A stretch of 64,000 nt of DNA from Drosophila pseudoobscura (GCF_009870125.1 NC_046680.1:18681501-18745500), one strand, 5' to 3'. Numbered from the stretch's first letter, positions 51,301 through 62,976 are shown. Notes: a model not told the origin generated them from the sequence alone. Made by a program: numbers and translations.

Positions 51301-54300
51301 AGCCAGATAAAGGGATAAAGGATTCCCAAATAATGTCGTGCCCTCTGTGCCGCTGCTCAAGCAATACGAACCCGAACCTGAACTCGAACTCGGGCCCAGA
51401 CTCGAAAGTTTTTGGCGCCAAATTCGCATGCAAAGCAGGCAGCAGAGTCAGACAGCCACCATCAAGGGGGTGAGGCAGCGGCAGAGAGAGACAGAGAGAT
51501 AGAAAGCAAGAGGGAGAGGGCTCTATTCTCTACCCCTTTTGGGTTGAGCCGGTCGTCGGTTGTCGGTTGTCGGCAAAATGTTCACCGGGCTGAGGCTTAG
51601 GTCGGGGATAAGTCGCAAACTTGATGCTTTCGCCTAATGTCCTTGGGTATAGGTAGTGGTAGTGGTTGCTCCTGTTCCGCCTCCACCCCCTGCTTCTCCC
51701 CCTTTGATGGTGATTCTGATGCTGATGATGATGATTTTGTTTTCGCTTGTGGATTATAAACGCTCCTGTGCCCAGACCCAGACCCAAGTCCAGGACCAGG
51801 CCGAATCCCAGTTGCATTCGTATTCGTATTCGACTTCGCAGCGAGCTTTGAGATTCCACTTTTATCCCCCAATGCCCATTCTACGTTGGAAAGGTTTCGG
51901 TGTGAGAGTATTGTGGAAAAGGACTTGAAGGAAAACATAGAATATTTTGGGAATATGGAGAGAGTAAAGGCCAGAGTAATGCTAGGTAAACTAGGAGCTA
52001 CTATTGTATTGTTCTATTGAAAAGTCCCAGCTAACCCATCCTTCAGAAGCGTCTTTACGTGTTCTACCGAACTATTCTGATCAGCCTCTTCGCATCAGCT
52101 GCAGCTTCTGAAAGTGGAAAGTGCTTGGACCTATAGTATTCATTATCGGATTGAAGGAGTGTGGCTGTATCTACATAATGCCACTGCATTTTGCATAGTT
52201 CTCGTAACTGATTTATTGTTGATGTAGCTTCTTCTTCTCGGGCACAGCACAAGGATACGGAATGTGTCTGGCGCGCATGCAGTCAGGCAGAAGTAGTATT
52301 TATTTGATTATATGTACTTCAGTCGATGCCGAACAAAACAGACCACATCCCAGAGGCCCTAAGCTCCTCACAGGAGAGTCAAATCTGGTCGAGTCGAGTC
52401 CAATCTGTTGGTGCTACTTACGCAGAAGGTGCCCAAAGGACGTGGCTGCAAGCAGTCATCCATAACGGTAGGGGCAGGAGGAGGATACGCATACCGGCTC
52501 ATCTCCAGTTGTGGCAGATTCGTGTTCGAATTGTCCGTATTGCAAACATGTATATCCTTCAAATTTGTAGGTCCCCACGCTTCACACTCACCATCTCCAG
52601 GATCCGGATTCAGTGCGTAGCATCAATGGAATAAAATGTTCGAAATGGAAATGGAGTGGACCATACAACCTGGTGACCAGCCAGCCGCCAATTTCTCATT
52701 CACTGCGAGAATATACCCAGTAGTTCCGAAACTTAAAAGCCGCTAAGAAACGTTTTAAATTCTTTGACAATTTTCGTGACTAATGATACAATTTTTGAAA
52801 CATTTAAAAGCGGAACAATAGTGAAAATGGTTGAAAAGAACGAATTTGTATAATTTAGGTGCATTTTCTTTCAGTGCACTTGATGTTGGCTTAACTCAAT
52901 CAGCATCACCTGCAGCATCTGCTTTAGCTCCTTGGGATGTCCTGGCCTGGTGACGCTCTTGTTTGTGAAATGTGGCGGGAACGGAACTCTCCTTTTCTCT
53001 TGCTGCTGCTGCTGCCTCTTCTTATAATGCCAAATGTTCGAAACTGTTGTCTCTTCTTGCTCTTGTCATTTATTCGAATTTGTATCCCGTCTGTATCCAT
53101 ATCTGAGTCCGGCAACATGGTGTCTGTGCCACCCATATGTTGGACCTGAGCTTAGGCTGGGACTGGGACTGGGGTGGGTGGGCAGCATGTGTATGCAGTT
53201 GCAGATGGACTGGGCTTAATCCAGTATCCAATGAGTGCCCCAGAGTGAGTGTAGGACTGGACTGGACACTGTGCATAACGCTTAACACTTAAGCTGCCAC
53301 CTCGCAGCCCACACAACCAACCTCATCCAGACAGGGGACCGCTTGGCGATATCTATCAGTCCAAGAGTAAGCCAGTCCCCAGAGGACTCAGAGTCCGAGT
53401 ACGAGTACGAGTCAGTATCGTAGCTAGTTTTGCGTGTGATTGCGAAACTTGTACCACAACCTGTTAAGACGAGCTATACTCTCCGTTGTCTCTCTATCTC
53501 TTATCCTTCAGCAGGAGCAGTGCAATGCTTTTGTGTCGCTTGATTACCAAAAACTCTACCCCCCCCTACCCTTGCTGTGGCAAAGTGTTGAGTGAGTGGA
53601 GCCTTGAAAAGTTACTGCGTCCATCAGGGCTTATCAGAGATACTTTGGGTGGCAAGCTCCTGCCCCTGCCCTTGCCCGTGCCCCTATCCTCTTATTATAC
53701 AATCCTTCAGCTCGGTTGGCGCGGCGCCCTTTAGAACTGTCCCCATTGACATCTGCATAATGTCGGATCGCAGGGGATGCACATTTTTTGAATCCTTGAG
53801 CGTGTGCTTATGTCCGTATGGGTGCCATGGCCTATGGCTTATGGCACATGCACAGGCTACTGCTCTGCTCTGCTCTGCTCTACTTTCAGTGACCAAAACG
53901 AAAGCTTTGACCAAACAACAATGATTCAATAGCCAGGGACAGAAGCCGATGGGGCCTGAGAGGCTGAGGCTGTGGCTGAGGCAGAGGCTGCACCGCGGCT
54001 GTATGGCAGCAGTACAGGCATACAGGCCTCTTTCGAACGCGTTGATCCACAAACGTGTCGTTAACTAAGGCGCAGTGATTTTCAATTGCAGAGCGCGACA
54101 GAGTCTGACACAGACGCAAAAACAGGCCCAGAGACAGGGCCGATACGTGTGTGTGTCTGTGTGCATAAGCTTATAGGTGCCAACTGGAAACTGCCAGAGG
54201 AGGGAATACAGGCGTTGGCTAGAGGGGGGTATAGGGGGGTATGGGGGCAGCCTGCATATTGACAAGTGCAGCCGCTTGGGGATTTATTAAGGCTAACGTA

Positions 54301-57281
54301 TGAAAATTTTGCATACTAAACTCTGCATAAATCGAAGCGAGACCGAAAAAGCAACAGCATCAGAATCGGAATCAGAATTGGAACCGGAATCAAATGCAGG
54401 AACATAAAAATAGCCCCCAAAAATGGTGGACAGAATGGCGGAGGTGGGGAGGTGAGGCTGGATAAATATCGTGTTGCGTCGCTGAGCAGCTTAGGCGCCA
54501 TGAACACGCACACACACTCAGATAAAAAAGACACACAGATATAGATGCAGATGCAGATACAGATAGAAATACAGACACAATCGTAGTATAAACAAAACAC
54601 AGTGCAGCGAGCGACACAGCAGATTTACATATGAACTAATACACACAAACAGACAGATACGCACGCATACCATTGTGCATCAGTTGCAAATGGCCATGTT
54701 AAATGACAATAATAACAGCAACGACAATAGCAAATGATGGCAGAAACCATTCCCCCAACCCAAACCCCAAACCGAGGCCCCACCGCCCAATCCATAAACC
54801 CAATTCTGCAGCCATTCAATCTCCATCTCATGGTATACCGCCTTCCCATCCCACCCCACCACACCCCACCCCACCCCACGCACTGCAACGTTTTGTTGTG
54901 CAAATCCTCAAAATATGCTACAAAGCACATTACATAGATACGCACAAACCCACACGCACACGCACACACACACACACGCAGAGGGAGACATTCACAAATT
55001 CACAACAAAATTCAAATCCAACGCACCGAACTATCTGAACGGGGCATGCTCCACTCCCCTTTTCCAGTGGGTGGGCGGTGAGAGGGTTAAGCTTAAGTCT
55101 GAATTTTAGCTGTGCGCCATGTGGATGTGGAAGTGGAATAGAAAATGATGTCAGGCAAGGGAGGCTTCGGCTTAAAATATTAACATTTAAGCGAAGCAGA
55201 GAGCTGTAATAATGACAACAATCGATTGGAGCAGCGATTTTACTGACATTTATCGATTCATTTATCGCCTGTGTCACGTCACCCCCTTTTCACCCTTTCT
55301 CTGCGGACTGCGAACCATCAATTGTTGTGTTGCTTCTACAATTAAGTGAGGCAGAAGCCATAAATTGACCCAAACATCAACCAAGTTGAGTGCCACCTGT
55401 TGAACACATACGGTGCACGTGTACTCCCATACAAACACTCGCATACTGCTACTCATAGATGCACAAAAGGAGCAGAGGACAGCCGCACGTTATGTATACG
55501 TCACGAGTGCCCGAGTTGGAACTAGAAATATACGGAGCCACGGCAAACAGAACCAAAGAACTGAGCCATGGAAAAGAACTTCCTCCAGATCGCACCCACC
55601 ACCTCACCCACAAAAGCTCCACAAGTGTGTGTGCGGTTCATTTAATGCCCCAGCAGAGTGACCTCCGACCCACACCTCACCAGGACAGTAGGAAATGTTT
55701 GCATGCACACATGCTCGTATACGTATCCAGCCATAGACAGAGATACAAACAGAGAGAGAGAGATAGACACGCACACACACTCGCTCACTTACCCACACAC
55801 AGAGGGAGAGAGATAGAGAGAGAAAATAAACGTTATGAATGCTTCATATGCTTAATCCAGGGGATTTCGATGCATATAGGAGTGTTGTGTGTCTTCTGTT
55901 GAATGGGATTGAGCATCGTCGAGTTAATGGGGAGGGCGGGGGAGTGAGAGTGGTTCGTTCGTGTGGGCACTCGCATGCTGTGTTGGTATGCAGGATGCTT
56001 CATAGTTGCTATTGCTATTTCTATCTGGGAGATACTGCCTTGCATAAGCATCTGCATAGCGACAACTGCACGGGACACATCGATATGGACACAGGTTTAC
56101 TTTTGTCCCTGGTTAAACTATTGATGAACCAAACAAGATTACCATTGCCATAGCTCAAAGGAGAGCGGCCATGTGTATGGGCTTCAAACGTCCGTTCGTG
56201 TCTGCCATGTGTGTGATAGTGTGTGTGCGATATCTGAAGGATACGTGCTAAATTCCCGGCGAGCAAATCAAATGAACTTGCCATGGATTAGGCAGGCGAC
56301 GTGGATGCGAAAGGAATTTCATTTCTATCTCTATTTACAATTTCCATCTGCTGCTGACGTGATTAAAGTTTCCCTCTTCTTGGGACCCAGCCTTTGACTA
56401 ATTTCTATGCAAATAATCACGCAACGCACCGGATTATGAGGAGAAGTAAAGTAAATTCCTGCATTTATGCTGCTGCCTCCCCCTTCTGCTCCCTATGGAT
56501 CCCTATGGATGCCGGGATGACTGGACGCCCCCTGGGCCAGTGAGTGATTTATTGATTAAATTGAAGTAATTGGAAAGCTCCTTTACTCACGATTTACTTT
56601 GCTGATGTCGAAGTCCCGTCGCGAGTCCAGGGCCGGATGGCTGAGTAGCTTCTCCGCTTGCTGCTGGGCCTGTTGTACGCCCACGGTCATGCCCAGGGCG
56701 GCTGGAGGCAGACACGAGATGCTTCCCCGCTCCACGCGCTCCTCCCTCTCGCGATCCCTCTCACTCTTTGGGGTGGCATTCTGACTAGATGATGCCGTGG
56801 ACGAGGACAGGGCATTGCCATCGGAATTGTGCACGTGCTGCTGGTGCTGCAGTTGCTGCTGCTGGGCGGGATGTATGGTTGAGGGACTGCCCTCGGCGGA
56901 GCGTCGGCCACCCCCTTCCCCTGTCACGCCTCCGCCCTGCTGATGCTGCTGCTGTTGGAGCTGTTGCTGCTGCTGCTGCTGCTGGAGCTGGTGATGATGA
57001 TGTTGCTGCTGCTGCTGCTGTTGCTGCTGATGGTGTTGCATCTGCAGCTGGGTGAGCTTCTCCTGTACGCCCTGCAACGAGCTGCGTCTATACTGCATGG
57101 CAGTCACCTCCTCGCCGGGCACGCCCACCACGCTGTGGGGAGGCGACAGCGAGTGCTCCTTCTTAACGGCCATGTCCACCAGACTGGCGGCGGCGGAGAC
57201 AGAGGCCGAAGGGGACTTGGCATTGGCGGCGGCCACAACGGCGGCCGCATTGGCTGCCCGCGTCAAAGCCAAGGCCTGACT
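33191..57281 (-). CDS. dve: Defective proventriculus homeodomain protein (5' end open)
   Basis: Five - strand exons (57281-56591, 37569-37360, 37286-37057, 35218-33441, 33350-33191) join in frame through GT-AG introns to give 1022 residues and TGA, numbered here from 57281. Residues 1-230 are low complexity (Ala, Gln, His, Gly). Residues 231-377 form the conserved globular region, comparable to the CUT-like/ULD part of SATB proteins. Homeodomain 1 is at about 538-610 and homeodomain 2 at about 925-997. Both have an extra loop before the third helix and read WFKN there, which makes them K50 types that should bind TAATCC. Acidic runs and poly-Gln lie between them. Dve is a nuclear repressor/activator in midgut, proventriculus, wing, leg and photoreceptors. 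No initiating ATG is certain: the first in-frame Met is residue 36 of this numbering, and the upstream exon is unresolved. Confidence 0.92.
33441..35218 (-). CDS. dve: dve main exon with homeodomain 1
   Basis: The exon is 1778 nt and runs from the acceptor GATGACAG (35219 side) to the donor ATAG|GTGAGC. It encodes poly-Ala and poly-His tracts, homeodomain 1 (about 34738-34520, helix NNVVYWFKNARAAQKR), an acidic linker with DEEEEED and QQQQQ, and the first 46 residues of homeodomain 2. It continues in frame upstream of the internal Met at 35170, so that Met is not the start. Confidence 0.93.
35219..37056 (-). other. dve intron (1.8 kb)
   Basis: Phase-0 intron between GAT GAG|GTAAGT and GACAG|GTAACC. 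I see no coding signal. It contains a short G run (36052-36059) and CACACA/TGTGTG microsatellites near 36560 and 36780. Confidence 0.8.
37057..37286 (-). CDS. dve: dve exon, second half of the CUT-like/ULD region
   Basis: The exon is 230 nt between acceptor CTTTGCAG and donor GAG|GTAAGT. It encodes the conserved hydrophobic segment around IIKHWKPIPLEQI and IKDKLLKLLVLQ. Codon usage is biased to G/C at the third position, as in genuine fly exons. Confidence 0.92.
37360..37569 (-). CDS. dve: dve exon, first half of the CUT-like/ULD region
   Basis: The exon is 210 nt between acceptor CTCTCTTGCAG and donor AGAG|GTGAGT. It encodes CVVESVHSLHASLTI and ATPWSEIVQTALQRLGY. It enters with two bases that complete a Pro codon begun 19 kb upstream, and the 73-nt intron after it is typical of flies. 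Confidence 0.92.
45251..45270 (+). repeat. Uninterrupted run of 20 G
   Basis: A 20-base G homopolymer in the dve intron. It could form a G-quadruplex and is also the kind of tract whose assembled length is unreliable. Confidence 0.9.
48181..48225. repeat. TTCTCC/TTCTAC tandem tract
   Basis: A pyrimidine tract of TTCTCC units grading into TTCTAC units, followed by a GAGA-rich region about 260 bases further on. Confidence 0.75.
48480..48840. promoter_or_regulatory. GAGA-rich segment, possible internal promoter
   Basis: There are several (CT)n or (GA)n blocks, at 48497-48505, 48700-48717, 48750-48759 and 48792-48815, within a GC-rich stretch in an otherwise plain intron. On the - strand a GTGAGT donor lies at 48706-48701 and a TCAGTA initiator-like motif near 48545. 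dve is known to use alternative promoters, so this is a candidate for a shorter isoform's start. No coding exon was found here. Confidence 0.25.
52064..52502 (-). CDS. Possible nested two-exon gene in the dve intron
   Basis: Not recognised. On the - strand an open frame starting at ATG 52502 runs to a perfect donor (TGC|GTAAGT at 52422/52421). After a 154-nt intron, an acceptor (GCGCGCCAG) at 52268 leads in phase into 52267-52064, ending TAG. The product would be 94 residues with a Pro-rich start (YAYPPPAPTVM), a Cys cluster (SLCCAR) and an acidic/amphipathic end. The first frame stays open 40 codons further upstream, to 52622, without an ATG. Codons lack the G/C-ending bias of the neighbouring genes, as in weakly expressed or testis genes, or in noncoding DNA. 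Each piece alone is within chance length; the phase-matched splice is the main support. Confidence 0.3.
54951..54980. repeat. (AC)n microsatellite
   Basis: A CACACG/CACACA run. Similar AC or TG runs occur near 28330, 32290, 39945, 46255, 48730 and 51020. Confidence 0.85.
56591..57281 (-). CDS. dve: dve Gln/His/Ala-rich N-terminal exon
   Basis: The exon is 691 nt between acceptor CTCTTTCAG and donor AATC|GTGAGT. It opens with SQALALTRAANAAA and then encodes a Ser/Ala-rich stretch, VKKEHSLSPPHSV, a long interrupted Gln/His tract (about 57045-56940) and SRRDFDISKVN. Its end phase (one base, C) fits the 37569 exon to make a Pro codon. It begins in phase 0, so an upstream exon or an unseen start is needed. 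The first Met is 36 residues in. Confidence 0.88.
56940..57045 (-). repeat. Coding CAG/CAT repeat of dve
   Basis: Runs of 9, 8 and 4 glutamines broken by histidines and single leucines. The CAG interruptions make large slippage less likely, but length polymorphism between strains is expected. Confidence 0.85.
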
Positions 57282-59582
57282 CTGAAAGAGAAGAGAATAG
57301 GAGATAATGAATAACCCGCCGATTGTCTGGAGTGATGCGAGTACTCGTATTTGTCGCTTGTTTACTTAGCTAAATGCTCGAGTGAAATCTCCACTTCGGT
57401 CTCCATTCTTCAATCCCTCCATTCTTCGGTCTCGAAATAGAAAACAACCCAAATTCGCTTTATTGATTAAGTCAACAATGGCCAATGGCCAAGGGCCAAG
57501 GCCTCGGACTCGGACTCGGACTCTGAATCGGACAAAGTCTAAGATTCAGTCTCGGATTCAGTTTCAGTCGCAGTCCGAGCCCTGACAGGCGTTGATTTCT
57601 ATTGATTTGTGAGCCAAAAGGGGACCCAGACCCAGACCCAGACCCAGATGTGCGTGTGGGGGTCTGCTGTGTGTGTTTGCTTTCTATAATTTAGCAAGTA
57701 ATTTGCTGCACAAATCGTGGCGAATCACGAAATTGTCTTTAATGATGCGGACGGAGATCTCCGACTCCGACTCGAGATCGTTGTCGAAGCGTAACTAAAT
57801 TAATGTGGCTCTCTTCTCCAGTCCATTAAAGAGCTGAAAGCTCTTTCACAATACACATTCCCATTCCCACTCCGCCTGCCAATGCCAAGCAGCAATTGAT
57901 GGACCCCCGCCACAGAAGAACCAAAGGCGACCCGAAGCGAAATTAGCGATGGCATTTCCAATAAGATTGGATCGACTCCAATGGTACATACTCGCATGCG
58001 CTACGAACTGGCAGCTCCCTAGATGTTTACATTTTGAATAATTATATAGTAAGTTAATTGTGAAATCTGGCATTTATTCTTCGTCTGATGGATGCTAATC
58101 TTAGCACTTTAAACACACAAAATACGAGTACAGGACACTATCAACCAGAGCTATTATTCTATTTTTACTTTTAGTGGAACTGGATATCGAAACCTTGGAA
58201 GGATATTTTCGATCAGACACCTTTGAAGCAGCTCCTGCCTGAAGAGATCTACCTTTTGGGTGCTGCTCCCTTCATCCGCATCCATCTCATCCATACATCA
58301 TACATCATCCGATTGGCCCCAATAATTATAGCGTCTCGCTGGGGCTACCGTTTTTACCGTTTATGCTGGCTGAGCACGCATGGAATTCCAGCCGAATCCA
58401 AAGGAATCTTTATTCCCTCTCCTCACTTTTTTTCTGTTGCTGGACACAAAAAATTATGGCATTGGCATTCGCTTTGGTTTTGCTTTTTGGTTTTGGCGCT
58501 GATCGTGCGGATAAACTTAAATCGGTGCCGAAGGTAGAGCCTAAGATCGAGAGCTGTGCCGCTGGCTAGTTGTCAAATGAGGGCAAACCATGGACAAAAA
58601 CCAGAAGGAAGAAAGATCCTGAGCCCGAAAACATGTTCAGAAAATAAAGGCTGCCTCCAGTCGGTGGCAGTGGCGGGGCAAGAAGTCGTTTCGGATGGGG
58701 TAGATGTGGCAGCGGCGTCTCTCTGCTTTCCACAGTAGCCGCATCGAGTTAGCGATCAGCGACAAGCAGCAATCGATCTTATGTTATAATCATCGCCAGG
58801 CCGGGACCAGCCCCCTCCACCAACCTCTCGCGACTATCAGCAACGATTTAGGCCTGCAAAAATTCATTTACGCTTTAATCAATTTCATTCACCACAGCCA
58901 CGGCCGCTGACGAAGGCGAAACGAACAGAGTAGAGACAAGATGGAGATGGACCCGCAGACAGAGCCAAGCATCGCCTAAGGCCGCTGTCCGACAATTTCA
59001 GCTTACATTGATCTCGCCTTCTCCCTGTGTCTCTACAGCGACGGACGGGACCAGATCGGGCTGGACCAGGCTGGTCCCGGCCGGGCCGTGCCGGCTTCTG
59101 TTCCCGGCCACATGTCAAAAAATTGACGAAAATTCGATCAAAATTTTAATTGATCGCCCTGCAGTGATTTGGGTTTCCGAAAAATTGATCTGCCCCTGTG
59201 CCTCTTTAGCCCCGTCCCCCCTTCTCCACCCTTTCGTCGCGCGCGTACTTGCCGTAATTTTTGGTTGCTCCACGAATCGAACGATCGGCGGACGAGCGAC
59301 TCGTGTTGTGATTATGTTAATAGAGGTACTCCCCTCTGCTGCTCACCACAGCCCCCCTCCAGGGGGCAGCCTGCCCGTTTCCGCATCCCGCCCTAGGGGG
59401 AGGACGGCGCTCACTTCGGCCGGAAACTGAATGGCCGGCGGCCGCGAATTCTGAAACAATCAAACATACCAGATTCTGCCACAAAATGCCTGGCATTAAT
59501 GGCAGGAGAAGATGATCCTCTATGGAACCTGAGTTCCAGCAATCATGCGGCGAAGTCTTTTCTCCTGAATGAGTCATCATTC

Positions 59583-59604
59583 AGAGAGAGAGAGAGAGAG
59601 AGAG
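59583..59604. repeat. (AG)n microsatellite
   Basis: Eleven AG units, also a potential GAGA-factor binding run. It lies directly upstream (- strand sense) of the open segment 59580-59347. Confidence 0.9.
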
Positions 59605-62600
59605 CAAACAGAAGTGGGTCTTATTTCAAGTGTTTTTAGAACCTCTCCTCTAGAGATCTTCCGTTGACTGATATTTCTCTGTCGTGGCAGAACTTCCGAT
59701 ATCTCGGGAGCAAAATAACCTTCAATTAATCCATCCCCAATCACACTTTACCATTCCCCGGCTGAATTTTAATGGCGATCAGTACATTAATCAGTTCGGA
59801 TCGCTCTCAGATCCGCCAGCCCATCCGATCATCCTCCCTGAATGCTGCCAATCAAGGTCCCCTCCCCATCGACTCGTAGATTTTAATATTAACCTGTCAA
59901 AGGCCATAATTGACAACGATTAACTTTGTCTTTTGTCTCGCGGAAAATTTACATTTTTATGGTTCAATAAAATAAATCAAGGGGCGCACAAAAAACAACG
60001 AGACGAGACGAGGCAGAGGATCGAACCAAAGAAAACGAGGAAAAGAAACCCCGAGCACAGTGGCAGCGAAAAGTAATTGCAGCACATAATAATCTCGCAT
60101 TTAATAATCCTCATTAAAGCACAAAATCACGTCGGTACATTGTTGGACCTGGAGTGGGTCGGGTACCAGATCCAGGCCGGTGAAGAGCCGGCTGGAGGAC
60201 CGGGGGACAGTTTACACTCACAAATATCACCACCTCACACAAGAGAAGAGAAGGGTGTGGAGCGGACCCTGCAGAAGATGGTCTCCCGAAGCCACTCTCG
60301 AATCTGGGAGCGAAATTAGAGGCCATGCGGCCCTGCATTGGGACTGCACATCCTTCGGTGTTTCCCTTCTCTGCTCAGTATTTTTTCAGTTCGAAATTCC
60401 AGAACAAGAGCTTCTGTTTACCAAAAGTCAGTCCCGAAATATGCACAGGCCTCCCAAAAAAGCAAGGCAGAGGAGTCGGGGCAGCTGCGATGCGCATCAA
60501 TCGATGATATGATGAGCTGACGTTTCGGGTTGACGTTTGCTTGTCGTCAATACGTCGCCTAATAACACGTCGCAACAGGTAGTCCCCGAACATCAAGCGA
60601 GAGGACAGACCAATGGACAGACGGACTGCGATTCTGGATCGACGGACAGACTGAGATTCTGATTGCGACACAGATACAGATGCACACAGCAGCCACTGCT
60701 ACTGCCACTGCCACTGCCACAGCCGCTGCAGACCCAGAAAGGCTCTTTTTGGGGGCTCGATGGAATTTCATCAATTGCATGAAAAATATGAAATTAGTTT
60801 GGGCCCCAAAAGCGACTGGCCGACCAAAAACTGGCAGTTTCTTTCGGGACTTTCGGGGCTACTGGATTTTTAATGTGTTTTAATCATCGACAGCAGCTAC
60901 TGCCTCTGTTAGTGCTCCTTCTGTGCTCCTCCTGCCTGCTCAAATTGTTTTTGTGCGACGGAGTATCTCTGATCCTTTGGCTTTTACTGAGGCTGATGTA
61001 TGGCACATTCCGTTTGGGCTATAAATCGTTGTTGCGCCTGGCACCATGGCGCTGTCTTGTCCTTGGTAAAATATCATTTGATTCCAGTCGCAGGCATTAA
61101 TTGTTTTTGCCTCGCGAGTGCTGCGTGATGGGAATGACTGATCAACTGCCAGACGGATCGTCGAACGGATTGGATCGGTGAGAATCAAATCTGTGTTAGC
61201 CCAGATCCTAAGGCTTGTCTTGGGGGCATGGCACAGCAAAGGATAAGCTAATCACGTCTTCTCTTTGTTCCACAATGTGATCTCCTACAGTCGCCTGTCA
61301 CTGACAGGCCTTGTTCTCTGTCATGTTCTCTGTCAGTTTGTGTGCCCTAAAACATTCTGTAAGTGTTGATCAGTTGAGCAGCGATCTTTGGCATGCGATC
61401 TTAATCGCTCTCACGGACTGAGAGCTGAGTAACCAAGAGCCCCGACCAGACCAGAGCACAGCAGACCAGACCGGCATTGACATTCCACTCTGTCTGGGAT
61501 TATTTCCGAGTTGTCTCTGTCTTGTTCGAGATTTTTCTTCTTTTTTGCTTATCGGGAGGAGCCAGTCTCGACCTGGTCGCAGCTCCCGCAAAGACATTAC
61601 CATTTCCATTGGCCAATGCTTGGGTTTTTTTTCTTAACGTATGATTGGTGTTTGGCAGCGTTTTTATGGTCTTTCAACAGGGCTGGACCCGGCCCCGGCC
61701 CCTGTTATTAATTATCATCGTCAGCGGGAGGCGATCATCGTCAGCGTCATCGTCATCACATCGTCTCCGGTCTCTGGTCTCTAGTCTCCGTGTTCGTCAA
61801 ATTCCCCAGTGATGGCACTGGGCACTGGTGTATCGTACCCCCGTATGGAGAGGGGTATGCGATCATTTGGAATTCGGCGCGTAGAAATATCATTTTCGTG
61901 TTTCTTTGTGTCTGTCTCTGTATATGTCTGCTTCGCATTTGCTTTTCGTAATTTGTATGAGATTTTTGGAATATTCTTGACTTTTGCCATTTCTGTCTCC
62001 TGTCTCCTGTCTCCTGTGCCTGTGCCTGTGCCATGCATGCCTTGTATCCTTAACGAAATTGTGATTAAGTGTTTCAATATCGAAGTGACGAAAGGCAAAA
62101 CCTGACAAGCCAACAAGCCAACAAGGACTGGCCTCGGAAAGAGACAGAGACATGGCCAACTACAACTCAAACTCCAACTCCGACTCCGACTGAAACTCAA
62201 ACGATGGCGAACATCGCTGCAACGTGCAAAATAATTAAAAATCAGCGAACGTTTCGCCCCAACATATCCCCCCTAGTAGCACCCCCTTCCCAACAAGATC
62301 GACGCCCGCATCGAGCGGCTGGCGAGTGCGAAAAAACGCCATTTAAAGATGCCACAAAGCCGCAGATAAGCAGAGACAATGCCGGACCGGGACGGCCCTA
62401 GTGGTGCGATGGCAGCGATCCCAAAACCGGTTGACAAAATACGCTGGATGCGAAACCTGGTATGCGATCAGTTGGAGCGATAGCCAGATCCAGACCGAGT
62501 CCCAGACGATCGCGGAAGAATTTCTTGCCAAATTACGAGCCCGTCCAACAGCTACCCTGCTACGCAGCCCCGACCCGATCAGATCCAACAGGCACGTCCC

Positions 62601-62976
62601 CAACCCGTTCCATACGAACAGATCAGAACAGAAGCGTCGTCCACGATCATCGCAGGGACTTGGACTTGGACTTGGACTGGGGGCATGCTCATGAGCATCA
62701 GCGACATTTAATTATATTTCATTTCATTTTATTTTACTGCTCCAGCTTCTGATGGTGGTGGTGGTGGATGGTTTTTTCGGTAATGCCTGCTGCACTCGAC
62801 TCGACTCCACTTGAGTCGCCTCGCCTCGCATCCCGTCGCATCGCATCGCATCGCCTCAACGCATTAATGATGACTTTGCCCTGAATTGCAGAGGCATACA
62901 CTCAATAATAACAATAATCATAAAGGGGAGAACCAGCAGCGGTCGTCGCAAAAGCAGGCAAATCGCCAATTGGCAA

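Larger units (their letters stand above)
44817..51756. promoter_or_regulatory. Densest K50 homeodomain (TAATCC) site cluster
   Basis: Twenty GGATTA/TAATCC matches in 6.9 kb against 3.4 expected, including 45223, 45914, 46557, 47007, 47801, 48354, 48373, 48883, 48909, 49244, 49984, 50084, 50358, 50499, 50688, 50946, 51085, 51288 and 51751. Many have the extended form GGATTAA or GGGATTA. Otd, Bicoid, Goosecoid and Dve itself are K50 proteins. Enhancer function is inferred. Confidence 0.4.
37570..56590 (-). other. 19-kb dve intron rich in K50 homeodomain sites
   Basis: The intron (19,021 nt) separates the Gln/Ala-rich exon from the globular domain. It carries many microsatellites, about 34 GGATTA/TAATCC sites and 16 CTTAAG sites by eye. 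Two weak candidate coding segments lie on the - strand, near 41.4 kb and 52.1-53.1 kb. Intron size and site density suggest that it houses dve enhancers and perhaps an internal promoter. Confidence 0.7.

Noticed and set aside
60222..60338. - strand segment as the definite first coding exon of dve
   Set aside because: The donor fits the phase, but both ATGs have a C at -3 and the codons lack bias. It is kept only as a candidate in the findings.
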